DNA of 33,146 nucleotides from JALYNX01 sp035292605 (lineage in GTDB: Bacteria > Actinomycetota > Acidimicrobiia > Spongiisociales > ZC4RG35), in NCBI GenBank assembly GCA_035292605.1, contig DATDPT010000115.1:1-33146 (forward strand). Reading direction: 5' to 3'. Shown here in pieces: positions 16,170 through 23,041 of the stretch; within the stretch, counting starts at the first letter, position 1; each line of letters begins with the position of its first letter. Made by a program: the position numbers and the translations under genes. The notes below the pieces were generated by a model that saw only the letters and a list, made by a program, of their open reading frames with translations, had not been told where the DNA came from and did no database searches.

Positions 16170-17149
16170 CAGGTCGCGATCCGAGAGGTGGTTCCCGGCA
16201 CCCTGAGCCTGGTCATGATCTCGTCGATCACCTCGGTGAGGGTCTCCCCCCGCATCTGGGCTTCGGGTCGAAGGGACATCCGATGCTCGAGAACCGGATG
16301 CGCCAGCGCCTTCACATCGTCGGGCGTCACATACTCGCGGCCCTGGGAGGCAGCCATGGCCCGTCCCAAACGCTGCAAGAAGAGGGCCGCGCGGGGCGAG
16401 GCGCCCAGCAACACGTCGGCGTGGTGCCTGGTCCCTTCGACCAGGTCGATGATGTAGGTCTTGATCGACGGTGAGACCGTCACCCCTTGGGCAATCGTGA
16501 CCATCTCGTCGACCTCGCCGATTGAGACAACCGGCTTCAGATCGAAGAATGTGGACCGAACGGCATGGGTGTCGAGGATCTCGAGCTCCTTGACCCGGCT
16601 CGGGTAGCCGATCACCACTCTCATCATGAAACGGTCCAGCTGGGCCTCGGGCAGGGGATAGGTGCCCTCGTGCTCGAGTGGGTTCTGGGTGGCCATCACC
16701 ATGAAGGGGAGGGGGAGCGGCCTGGTGGTGCCGTCCGACGTCACCTGGCGCTCCTCCATCGCCTCCAGCAAGGCGGATTGGGTCTTGGGGCTCGCCCGGT
16801 TGATCTCGTCGCCCACCACCAGGTTGGCGAAGATCGGCCCCGGCTTGAACTCGAACTCGCTCTGGTTGCGATCCCAGACAGACACCCCGGTCACGTCGGA
16901 GGGGAGTAGATCCGGGGTGAATTGGATACGGTTGAAGATGCTGTCGATGGAGCGGGCCACCGATTTGGCGAGTTGGGTCTTGCCCACTCCGGGGACGTCT
17001 TCAACAAGGACGTGACCCTCCGCCACGAGGGCGAGGAGAACCATCTCGACGACGTCTCGCTTTCCCTGGATGACCTTCTCGACGTTGGTGGCGATTCGAT
17101 CGAAACGCTCGCTGAAGGTCGCTATCTGCTGTGGTGTCACCTCGGTCAA
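16169..17149 (-). CDS. moxR: MoxR-family AAA+ ATPase
   Basis: AAA+ chaperone-like ATPase of about 326 aa. Walker A is VEDVPGVGKTQLAKS, Walker B is LVVGDEINRA, followed by SPKTQSALLEAMEERQV and sensor ATQNPLEHEGTYPLPEAQLD, all classic for MoxR. The C-terminal lid contains ASPRAALFLQRLGRA and DVKALAHPVLEHR. The start is uncertain: TTG at 17149 has GGGAG 6 nt upstream, while GTG at 17170 and GTG at 17140 are alternatives; the much longer frame to 17335 is discarded because it overlaps the divergent gene and is low complexity. It leads the moxR-DUF58-tgpA operon and probably remodels a protein complex with the DUF58 partner. Confidence 0.9.
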   Translation of the reverse strand: MTEVTPQQIATFSERFDRIATNVEKVIQGKRDVVEMVLLALVAEGHVLVEDVPGVGKTQLAKSVARSIDSIFNRIQFTPDLLPSDVTGVSVWDRNQSEFEFKPGPIFANLVVGDEINRASPKTQSALLEAMEERQVTSDGTTRPLPLPFMVMATQNPLEHEGTYPLPEAQLDRFMMRVVIGYPSRVKELEILDTHAVRSTFFDLKPVVSIGEVDEMVTIAQGVTVSPSIKTYIIDLVEGTRHHADVLLGASPRAALFLQRLGRAMAASQGREYVTPDDVKALAHPVLEHRMSLRPEAQMRGETLTEVIDEIMTRLRVPGTTSRIAT

Positions 17150-17243
17150 TGAAGGCTCCCGCGTCGTCACTTTATTTGACGAGACTCTACCGGTGACGAC
17201 GAACTGAGAGCTAGAGTGCTCGGTGGGGAAAGGGTATCGCTCG

Positions 17244-17480
17244 ATGGGACAACGGCTGGGGCTCGGTGGCGGCCTGCTTGCGCTGGTTGCTAGGCCCGTC
17301 CTGTTCTGGGAGGCCATTCGCGCTGCGTTGGCCATGCGCTCGCGTGGCGGCGTGACGCCATCTCCCGACTATCTCGCCTGGAGGCTTCACACCGCATACG
17401 GCGACGATGCCTCATCGGTGCCTCCCGAGGACCTCGCTGCCTATCTCGGATGGCGCCGGATGATGCGAAAGCTGTCATGA
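17244..17480 (+). CDS. Small conserved-looking protein, unknown
   Basis: A 78-aa protein. The first 30 residues are hydrophobic and may form a membrane anchor (GLGGGLLALVARPVLFWEAI), followed by a basic patch and a soluble segment with PSPDYLAWRLHTAYGD and a final WRRMMRKLS. ATG at 17244 is preferred to GTG at 17223 because GGGAAAGGG (17226-17234) lies upstream of it. Its stop overlaps the next start (ATGA at 17477-17480), so the two genes are coupled. It diverges from moxR. I recall similar short genes in other Actinobacteria but no function. Confidence 0.6.
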   Translation: MGQRLGLGGGLLALVARPVLFWEAIRAALAMRSRGGVTPSPDYLAWRLHTAYGDDASSVPPEDLAAYLGWRRMMRKLS

Positions 17481-18061
17481 GCACCAACCTGGTGAATCGC
17501 ATCCAGGACATCCCTGGAGTGGCCGCGGTGTCCTTGGACCTCGAAGATCCCGAGGCCGGAGGGATCAATGTTCGCCTGGAGCCCGACGCCGACGAGATGG
17601 AGGTGTTAGAGCGGGTTCGGGGGCTTCTCGTCGCCTACGGCGTCCGTTCCCAGGGCTATCCCACCCTGCGGGTGGGCCGGACCCGGATGACTGGGGATCG
17701 ACGGCTGGGGGTCGACGTGCGCATCACGCCGATCAAAGGCGGGGCGCGGGTCGAAGTGGTGGGGAACACCGTCAGGTCTTTCCGGGTGGTGCCCCCCGAA
17801 CCGACTGTCATCGCCCAGGGTCTCGCCGATGCCTGGTGCCAGGTCCTGGGTAGAGCCCCCGTGGAGATCTCCCGGGTCTCGGTCACCGACGACAAGACGT
17901 TGGAGGTCGTCGCTCTGGATGCGCCCATCGAGCGAACCGGGGAGGCGGAGCTCACCGACGGTTGGACCCAGGCCCTCGCCCTGGCGGTGGGGGAGGCCAT
18001 CGGGGTGATATCCAAAGCCGAAGAGGTCATTGACACAAACGTGCCCAGCACTGCTTGGTAA
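17477..18061 (+). CDS. Unknown protein with two alpha/beta repeats
   Basis: A 194-aa protein with no recognised family. The N-terminal half has a beta-alpha-beta-beta pattern like a small ferredoxin/ACT-type domain (IQDIPGVAAVSLDLEDPEAG, then INVRLEPDADEMEVLERVRG). The second half (about 85-180) has strands VDVRITPIKGGARVEVVGNT and a helix, looking like a diverged second domain. It is acidic and has no membrane segment. It is coupled to the upstream 78-aa gene by an ATGA overlap and is 26 bp from the HNH gene. The fold guess is from pattern only. Confidence 0.65.
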   Translation: MSTNLVNRIQDIPGVAAVSLDLEDPEAGGINVRLEPDADEMEVLERVRGLLVAYGVRSQGYPTLRVGRTRMTGDRRLGVDVRITPIKGGARVEVVGNTVRSFRVVPPEPTVIAQGLADAWCQVLGRAPVEISRVSVTDDKTLEVVALDAPIERTGEAELTDGWTQALALAVGEAIGVISKAEEVIDTNVPSTAW

Positions 18062-18087
18062 CGTTTCGGACGCAGTAAAGCGACCGT

Positions 18088-18585
18088 ATGGCCAGGGTTC
18101 TTGTCCTCAACGCGAGTTACGAGCCGCTCTCGGTGGTGACCACACGCCGGGCGGTGGTATTGGTGCTGCATCAAAAGGCAAGTGTCGTGGTGGGCAAGGA
18201 CGAGGTTTGGGTCTCGGAGAGCTATGCGGTCGAAGTTCCCTCCGTGGTGCGGCTCAATCGCTACGTCAAGGTGCCGTATCGTCGGGCGGCACCGGTCACC
18301 AGGAGGGCGGTATTCGGGAGGGACGGCCATCGCTGCCAATACTGTGGCGGGCCGGCAGAGTCCCTGGACCACATCATGCCCCGCTCCAAGGGGGGCAACC
18401 ACTCCTGGGACAACGTGGTCGCTTGTTGCCGGCCCTGCAACATAAGAAAGGGTGATCGTCTTCCGTCGGAGGCGGGTCTCCGTCTCGATCGCAAGCCGGG
18501 ACCTCCCCGGCAATATGCCTGGATCTATGCCTCCACCGGTTATCAGGTGGATCCGGCCTGGCACCCCTATCTCGGGGCCGCCTGA
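18088..18585 (+). CDS. HNH endonuclease family protein
   Basis: A 165-aa protein with a full HNH nuclease domain at residues about 75-125. Zinc-holding pairs are C83-x-x-C86 (CQYCGG) and C114-x-x-C117 (CRPC), the catalytic core is D94-H95 in LDHIMPRSKGG, and the conserved asparagines are in WDNVVACC and CNIRKGD. The first 70 residues form a beta-rich region that starts VLVLNASYEPLSVV, characteristic of a widespread chromosomal HNH family in Actinobacteria and Cyanobacteria. There is no methylase or toxin partner, so restriction is not suggested. Its biological role is unclear. Confidence 0.9.
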   Translation: MARVLVLNASYEPLSVVTTRRAVVLVLHQKASVVVGKDEVWVSESYAVEVPSVVRLNRYVKVPYRRAAPVTRRAVFGRDGHRCQYCGGPAESLDHIMPRSKGGNHSWDNVVACCRPCNIRKGDRLPSEAGLRLDRKPGPPRQYAWIYASTGYQVDPAWHPYLGAA

Positions 18586-18590
18586 CCCGA

Positions 18591-19154
18591 ATGCCGCGGA
18601 TTCGCCTCGTTGAGGCAGGCGACGCGGCCCAGCTCGCGGCGATCTATGACCCGGTGGTGCGTGAGACCGCGGTGTCCTTCGAGATCGAGCCACCCGGTCC
18701 GCAGGGCATGGCCGATCGCATCGAGAACGTCTCTGCCACCCATCCCTGGCTGGTCATGACCCAGCCCGGGAAGATCCTCGGCTATGCCTACGCCACGTCT
18801 CATCGGCAGCGGCCCGCCTACCGATGGTCGATCGAAACCGCGATCTACCTCGACGCCGAGCATCGCGGCCGGGGTCTGGGCAAGAGGCTCTACAACGCAC
18901 TGCTCGAGTTGGCGACGCTCTGGGGGTACGCGCATGCCTTTGCCGGGATCACCCTGCCCAACCCGGCGAGTGAAGCGCTCCATGCCTCGACCGGGTTTCA
19001 GCCGATCGGGATCTTTCCCACGGTGGGGTTCAAGATGGGTGAGTGGCACGATGTGGGTTGGTGGCATCGACCTCTGAGTCTCGCCGACCCGCCGCGCCAA
19101 CCCATCGCACCGGATGTGGGCTCGATGGAGCGTCTCCTCTCCGGCCTTTCCTGA
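18591..19154 (+). CDS. GNAT acetyltransferase, phosphinothricin acetyltransferase-like
   Basis: A 187-aa GNAT-fold enzyme using acetyl-CoA. Order of motifs: RLVEAGDAAQLAAIYDPVV at the N-terminus, GYAYATSHRQRPAYRWSIET, then the acetyl-CoA loop HRGRGLGKRLYNALLE (Q/RxxGxG/A type), and a late G-F-x-x-I-G-x-F pattern (GFQPIGIFPTVGFKMGEWHD) diagnostic of the PAT/bar-like group. Related enzymes acetylate phosphinothricin, methionine sulfoximine or other amino compounds; the actual substrate is not predictable. It starts 5 nt after the HNH stop. The mraZ promoter region begins right after it. Confidence 0.87.
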   Translation: MPRIRLVEAGDAAQLAAIYDPVVRETAVSFEIEPPGPQGMADRIENVSATHPWLVMTQPGKILGYAYATSHRQRPAYRWSIETAIYLDAEHRGRGLGKRLYNALLELATLWGYAHAFAGITLPNPASEALHASTGFQPIGIFPTVGFKMGEWHDVGWWHRPLSLADPPRQPIAPDVGSMERLLSGLS

Positions 19155-19233
19155 CCGCAGTCGACCTCTAGGGCGGCCCGCGCCCGGTCCCAACCTGCCC
19201 CAGAGTGGTCATCCGTGTTCCCCGAGGGTGGGA

Positions 19234-19290
19234 TTGTGTGTGTAAGTGGGGGAAAAGGTTGACAAGTGGGGGGAAGTGGGCCATAGTGGC
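19234..19290 (+). promoter_or_regulatory. Predicted MraZ operator: GTGGG boxes at 10-bp period
   Basis: AAGTGGG occurs at 19244-19250, 19264-19270 and 19274-19280, with degenerate copies in the same phase at 19234 (TTGTGTG), 19254 (AAAGGTT) and 19284 (TAGTGGC). The step is exactly 10 bp. MraZ in other bacteria binds short direct repeats with a TGGG-type core on one face of the helix, upstream of its own gene. The array overlaps the promoter, so binding would be expected to repress. Confidence 0.75.
19259..19287 (+). promoter_or_regulatory. Predicted dcw operon promoter (PmraZ)
   Basis: A perfect -35 hexamer TTGACA (19259-19264), a 17-bp spacer and the -10-like CATAGT (19282-19287, four of six matches) form a housekeeping-sigma type promoter. 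A start site near 19294 would give a leader of about 50 nt before the mraZ GTG. The -35 ends in one AAGTGGG box and the spacer holds two more. Confidence 0.7.
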
Positions 19291-19342
19291 GATCACGACC
19301 CATAAGGGGGTCAGCAGTGCGGACGGACGGAAACGAGAAGAA

Positions 19343-19756
19343 GTGTTCCTTGGCGAGTTCTTCCACAGCCTCGACGGGAAGGGCCGGGTGGTCCTGCCCT
19401 CCACTTTCCGCCGTGGTCTCGAGGAGGGTTGTGTGGTCGCCAAAGGTCAGGACGGTCAGTTGGTCATCTTCGCTGTCGACGACTTCGAGGCAAAGGCCGC
19501 CGAGGTGATGGAGAAGCCACAGAACCGGAGCGGGCGTCGTTTCTCACGGACCGTGTTCGGCGGCGCCGATCGTCAGGATCTCGACAAGTCGGGGCGGCTC
19601 CTGGTCAAACCCGATCTTCGTCGATTCGGCGCTCTCGAGGGCAGCACAGAGATCGCGGTGGTCGGGGTGTTCGACCACGTGGAGTTGTGGAACCGGGATC
19701 GGTATCTCACCGACCGGGCGACTGGAGACGAGAGCTATCTGGAGGAGGACGACTGA
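19343..19756 (+). CDS. mraZ: MraZ transcriptional regulator
   Basis: A 137-aa DNA-binding protein with two AbrB-like swapped-hairpin halves, first gene of the dcw cluster. The first half has FLGEFFHSLDGKGRVVLPST, the second DLDKSGRLLVKPDLR, the two repeated MraZ signatures. MraZ forms a ring and represses its own operon through spaced TGGG-type boxes, which are visible just upstream. The GTG at 19343 is chosen because the family begins MFLGE; the longer frame upstream would run through the promoter. The Shine-Dalgarno is weak (GAGAAG). An acidic tail (YLEEDD) ends it. Confidence 0.93.
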   Translation: MFLGEFFHSLDGKGRVVLPSTFRRGLEEGCVVAKGQDGQLVIFAVDDFEAKAAEVMEKPQNRSGRRFSRTVFGGADRQDLDKSGRLLVKPDLRRFGALEGSTEIAVVGVFDHVELWNRDRYLTDRATGDESYLEEDD

Positions 19757-19786
19757 AACGACACCCATCGAACTGGCTGGCCCATC

Positions 19787-19861
19787 GCCAGCCCCCCGGA
19801 ACCAATTGGAAGGCCCCTGACTCCGCCCGCTTCCTTTGGTACCAGCGCCCGGGGGGCTGGC
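19787..19861 (+). promoter_or_regulatory. Inverted repeat in mraZ-rsmH gap, possible mraW-type RNA element
   Basis: GCCAGCCCCCCGG (19787-19799) and CCGGGGGGCTGGC (19849-19861) are perfect 13-nt complements with a 49-nt interior. Inside, ACCAA (19801-19805) can pair with TTGGT (19836-19840). The 3' arm contains the G-run that is the only possible ribosome site for rsmH (ATG 19863). A conserved 'mraW RNA' motif has been described in the 5' leaders of mraW operons of Actinomycetales; this could be a relative, but it was not aligned. Confidence 0.55.
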
Positions 19862-19862
19862 A

Positions 19863-20798
19863 ATGAGCCAGGACCGGAGCGGAAATGGCCGGGACTACCA
19901 CCGGCCGGTTCTGGCTGATGAAGTCGTCGGGTTGATGGCCCCCGCGCTCCCCGGTGTGGTGGTGGACGCCACCTTCGGGGGAGGAGGCCATGCCAGACGT
20001 TTGCTGGACGAGTTCGGAGAAGACGTGACATTGATAGGGATCGACAGGGACCCGGCCGCCCTGGCCAACGCCAGGGATCTCGGCGTGATTGCCATCCAAG
20101 GCAACTTCAGCGAGCTGTCGGCCCTCGTCTCCTCGATCATCCCAGCCCAGATCAGCGCAGTGCTCTTCGACTTTGGCGTGTCGTCCCACCAGTTGGATGA
20201 GCCAAGCCGAGGTTTCTCCTACCGCAACGAAGGACCGCTCGACATGCGGATGGGGCCCGACGCCGAGCACAGTGCCGCAGAGATCGTCAACGAATGGCCG
20301 GAGGATCGGCTCGCCGACGTCATCCGTCGTTTCGGTGAAGAGCCTCTGGCGCGTCGTATCGCCCGAGCCATCGTCGCCGCCCGCCCACTCGAGTCGACCA
20401 GCCAGCTATCCACCGTCATCGCAGAGGCATTGCCTGCGGCCCGGCGCCGGGCGGGTCACCCCGCCCGGCGCACCTTTCAGGCAATCCGGATTGCGGTCAA
20501 CGGCGAGCTGGATGCCGTGCAAGCAGGTCTCGACCAGGCGTTGCAGATCGTGAGACCCGGTGGCCGGGTGGTGGCCATCTCCTACCACTCGCTGGAAGAT
20601 CGCATCGTCAAGCGCCGGTTCGTGAGGGGAGCCAGAGGTTGTACCTGCCCGCCGGAGATGCCGGTGTGCGGCTGCGGCAACACGGCAGAGCTGAGGATCC
20701 TCACCCGTAAGGCGATCAGGGCCACTCCCGCCGAGATCGCCGAGAACAATCGGGCCCGGTCTGCAGTGCTCCGAGCGGTCGAGAAGGTGGCGGCATGA
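19863..20798 (+). CDS. rsmH: 16S rRNA m4C1402 N4-methyltransferase
   Basis: A 311-aa SAM-dependent methyltransferase (formerly MraW) that methylates N4 of C1402 in 16S rRNA at the P-site. Signatures: YHRPVLADEVV at the N-terminus, DATFGGGGHARRLL for SAM binding, the DFGVSSHQLDEPSRGFSYR and GPLDMRM segments, and late SYHSLEDRIVKRRF. Two C-terminal CxC-like pairs (GCTCPPEMPVCGCG) are also usual in the family. ATG at 19863 is preferred to upstream TTG 19836 because the family starts shortly before HRPVL. It overlaps the ftsL-like gene by 4 nt (ATGA). Confidence 0.95.
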   Translation: MSQDRSGNGRDYHRPVLADEVVGLMAPALPGVVVDATFGGGGHARRLLDEFGEDVTLIGIDRDPAALANARDLGVIAIQGNFSELSALVSSIIPAQISAVLFDFGVSSHQLDEPSRGFSYRNEGPLDMRMGPDAEHSAAEIVNEWPEDRLADVIRRFGEEPLARRIARAIVAARPLESTSQLSTVIAEALPAARRRAGHPARRTFQAIRIAVNGELDAVQAGLDQALQIVRPGGRVVAISYHSLEDRIVKRRFVRGARGCTCPPEMPVCGCGNTAELRILTRKAIRATPAEIAENNRARSAVLRAVEKVAA

Positions 20799-21181
20799 CC
20801 GCCAGACCCCTCCGCCGCGTCGTAGAGGCCGATTCGCTTCGGGTTCTCAAAGGGAGGCGGCTCAACCGGCCCGCCTTGGCGCCTTGGATGATCATGGTCC
20901 TGATCGCAGTGGTTGCCTTTCTCGGGTTGGGTTTCGCCCGCACTTCTCTCGATCGATCCGCATTCGAGCTGTCCGAGTTGAGCCGGTCGATCGCCGACGA
21001 GACCGCCCTCAATCAGAGCCTCAACCTGGAGATAGCGCGCCTCGAGAACCCGGCACGCATCGCCCCACTGGCCGAAGACCTCGGTTTGGTGATCCCATCG
21101 AACACCAACCAACTCCTGGTCGATCTCGCACCGGTCGGCCCGACGGTGGCCGATGCGGAACCTGACGGAGCAACACAGTGA
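20795..21181 (+). CDS. ftsL: FtsL-like division protein
   Basis: A 128-aa bitopic protein placed exactly where ftsL lies in dcw clusters. A basic N-terminal tail of about 30 residues is followed by one membrane helix (WMIMVLIAVVAFLGLGFA) and a coiled-coil stretch (FELSELSRSIADETALNQSL, LNLEIARLENPARIAPLAED), then LGLVIPSNTNQLLVDL, typical of the FtsL/DivIC group. FtsL joins FtsB/DivIC and FtsQ to activate the FtsW-FtsI synthase. Sequence conservation in the family is low, so the call rests on topology and position. It starts in the last codons of rsmH (ATGA). Confidence 0.8.
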   Translation: MTARPLRRVVEADSLRVLKGRRLNRPALAPWMIMVLIAVVAFLGLGFARTSLDRSAFELSELSRSIADETALNQSLNLEIARLENPARIAPLAEDLGLVIPSNTNQLLVDLAPVGPTVADAEPDGATQ

Positions 21182-21261
21182 TGACCCGACGCAGCGCTGG
21201 AGCCGGGCCGATGGACGGGGTGGGACACTCCGAACCACCGGGGTTCCGGCCGGGGGCCTGA
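21181..21261 (+). CDS. 26-codon ORF between ftsL and ftsI (uncertain)
   Basis: ATG at 21181 overlaps the ftsL stop (TGATG) and reads 26 codons to TGA at 21259-21261, 4 nt before the ftsI GTG, in a different frame from ftsI. The peptide is Gly/Pro/Arg-rich (MTRRSAGAGPMDGVG), like the cytoplasmic tails at the start of actinobacterial FtsI. It may be a coupling leader, the true ftsI N-terminus split by a frameshift, or chance. Confidence 0.3.
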   Translation: MTRRSAGAGPMDGVGHSEPPGFRPGA

Positions 21262-21265
21262 CGTC

Positions 21266-23041
21266 GTGGCCGCCTCTACGGCAGCCCGGCGGATGAATCC
21301 GACAAAGGTCCGCATTGCCCTGATCGGTCTCTTCCTGGTAGCAGCGTGGGGGGGCATGGCCTACCGGCTGGTCCAGGTCCAGGTGGTGCAGGCTGCCGAG
21401 CTCGCCGACAAGGGGCTTTCCCAGCGTCTCGTGTCCCGGGAGCTGCCTCCGCAGCGGGGCAAGATCTACGACCGGAATGGGGACCTGCTGGCGATGACCG
21501 TGGAAGCACACAGCCTCTACGCCGTCCCGGGCCAGGTCGAAGACCCGTTGTGGGTCGCCCAGCAGGTGGGCGGGGTGCTGGGGGTCGATTCGGATGTCCT
21601 CTACGAGCGCCTGACCTCCGAGCGCGATTTCGTCTATCTGAAGCGACAGGTCGAAGCCGGGCTCGCCGAGGAGGTCCTGGGGCTCGAGATCCGAGGCATC
21701 TATTCAGTTCCCGAGCCCAGCCGAATCTATCCGGCCGGTCAGGTGGCGAGTCACGTGACCGGCTTCGTCGACATCGACGGGAACGGCCAGGAAGGCCTGG
21801 AGTACGTGTACGACACGGAATTGAGGGGGACCCAGGGACATGCCCTCTTCGAACGTGACCTGAACGGCAGACCCATCCCACAGGGGATCAGCGAGATCGT
21901 GCCGGCCGTGCCCGGAGTCGACCTCAACACCACGATCGACCTGCCGCTCCAATATCAGGCCCAGGACGCGTGTCTCAGCGCAGTGGAGCGAACCGGTGCC
22001 AGGTCATGCTGGGTGGTGGTGTTGGCGGTGGAGACCGGCGAGGTGCTGGCGATGACCGGGGCTCCTGCCTTCGACCCACAAACCCGTGAGAACGTCGATC
22101 CGCGATGTGCCGACGACCCTGAGCCGGTCAAGTGTCTGTCATTCTCGAACTTCATCGTCCGCGGTCTCTACGAGCCCGGATCCACACAGAAGCTGATCAC
22201 AGTGGCGGCAGCCATCCAAGAGGGCGAGGTCGACGCCAACACCGTCATCCCCGACGTGGCCGACGTCCTGGAACTCAGAGAAGGCGCCTGTCGTTCTGCC
22301 GATGACGACACGTACGGCTGCTATCGGGACTTCGACGCGCATGAGACATCCGACCTGACGGTGGCCGAGATCTTCACGCAGTCGTCCAACGTGGGCTCGA
22401 TCCTCGTCGCCGAGAAGCTCGGTCAAGAACGTCTCATCTCCTATATCGAGGCGTTCGGGCTCGGCACCAGGACCGGCATCGACTACTCGGTCGAGGCGCC
22501 CGGTCTGCTCAACTTCGAGGCGGGCTGCGAGACCTGTTGGGCCTCGGCCGCCATCGGCTACTCGGTGGCGGCCACCCCGTTGCAGATGGCCGCCGCCTAC
22601 GCCGCCATCGGCAACGACGGGGTGTGGACCACCCCCCACATCGTCTCGACCACAACCGATGTCGACGGCAACACGGAGGTGGCCGGGTTCGAGACACGCA
22701 GGGTCGTCTCGGAGGAGACCGCGGTCTTGATGCGTGAGCTGCTTTGGGGCGTCGTCGATGAGGGGACCGGGCAGGGGGCCACGATCGAGGGGTATCGGGT
22801 CGGTGGCAAGACCGGCACCGCCAACATCCTCGGCGAAGACGGGCGCTACACCGAGGTCACCAGGGCTTCGTTTGTCGGGATGGCGCCGATCGATGATCCG
22901 CAGGTGGTGGTCGCCGTGCTCGTCGACTCGCCCTCATGGGACTACCGCACCGGAGGAGCGTCGGCCGCCCCGGTGTTCGCCGAGGTCATGGAAGAAGCCC
23001 TGCACCGTCTCGGAGTGACCCCTGATGCCGGTCAGGGGTAA
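21266..23041 (+). CDS. ftsI: Septal peptidoglycan transpeptidase FtsI (PBP3, class B)
   Basis: A 591-aa class B penicillin-binding protein crosslinking septal peptidoglycan outside the membrane. One N-terminal anchor (residues 16-36) is followed by the dimerisation domain (PPQRGKIYDRNGDLLAMT, SRIYPAGQVASHVTGFVD) and the transpeptidase domain. The active-site motifs are S306-TQ-K309 in EPGSTQKLIT, S373-S-N375, and K515-T-G517 in VGGKTGTA. There is no PASTA domain. Eight cysteines (C236, C248, C281, C290, C342, C352, C421, C424) all lie in the transpeptidase region, which is unusual. GTG 21266 or ATG 21293 may be the start. murE begins 17 nt before its end. Confidence 0.94.
   Translation: MAASTAARRMNPTKVRIALIGLFLVAAWGGMAYRLVQVQVVQAAELADKGLSQRLVSRELPPQRGKIYDRNGDLLAMTVEAHSLYAVPGQVEDPLWVAQQVGGVLGVDSDVLYERLTSERDFVYLKRQVEAGLAEEVLGLEIRGIYSVPEPSRIYPAGQVASHVTGFVDIDGNGQEGLEYVYDTELRGTQGHALFERDLNGRPIPQGISEIVPAVPGVDLNTTIDLPLQYQAQDACLSAVERTGARSCWVVVLAVETGEVLAMTGAPAFDPQTRENVDPRCADDPEPVKCLSFSNFIVRGLYEPGSTQKLITVAAAIQEGEVDANTVIPDVADVLELREGACRSADDDTYGCYRDFDAHETSDLTVAEIFTQSSNVGSILVAEKLGQERLISYIEAFGLGTRTGIDYSVEAPGLLNFEAGCETCWASAAIGYSVAATPLQMAAAYAAIGNDGVWTTPHIVSTTTDVDGNTEVAGFETRRVVSEETAVLMRELLWGVVDEGTGQGATIEGYRVGGKTGTANILGEDGRYTEVTRASFVGMAPIDDPQVVVAVLVDSPSWDYRTGGASAAPVFAEVMEEALHRLGVTPDAGQG

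Noticed and set aside
14922..16457. Plus-strand open frame of 511 codons across DUF58 and moxR
   Set aside because: Runs through two clearly coding minus-strand genes, is rich in Arg and Gly, and matches no family.
17176..17217. Promoter TTGACG (17176-17181) with TAGAGT (17212-17217) between moxR and the divergent gene
   Set aside because: The spacer is 30 bp, too long for a functional pair.
17171..17335. N-terminal extension of the MoxR frame on the minus strand
   Set aside because: Ser/Pro-rich, unlike MoxR, and overlaps the divergent small gene and its ribosome site.
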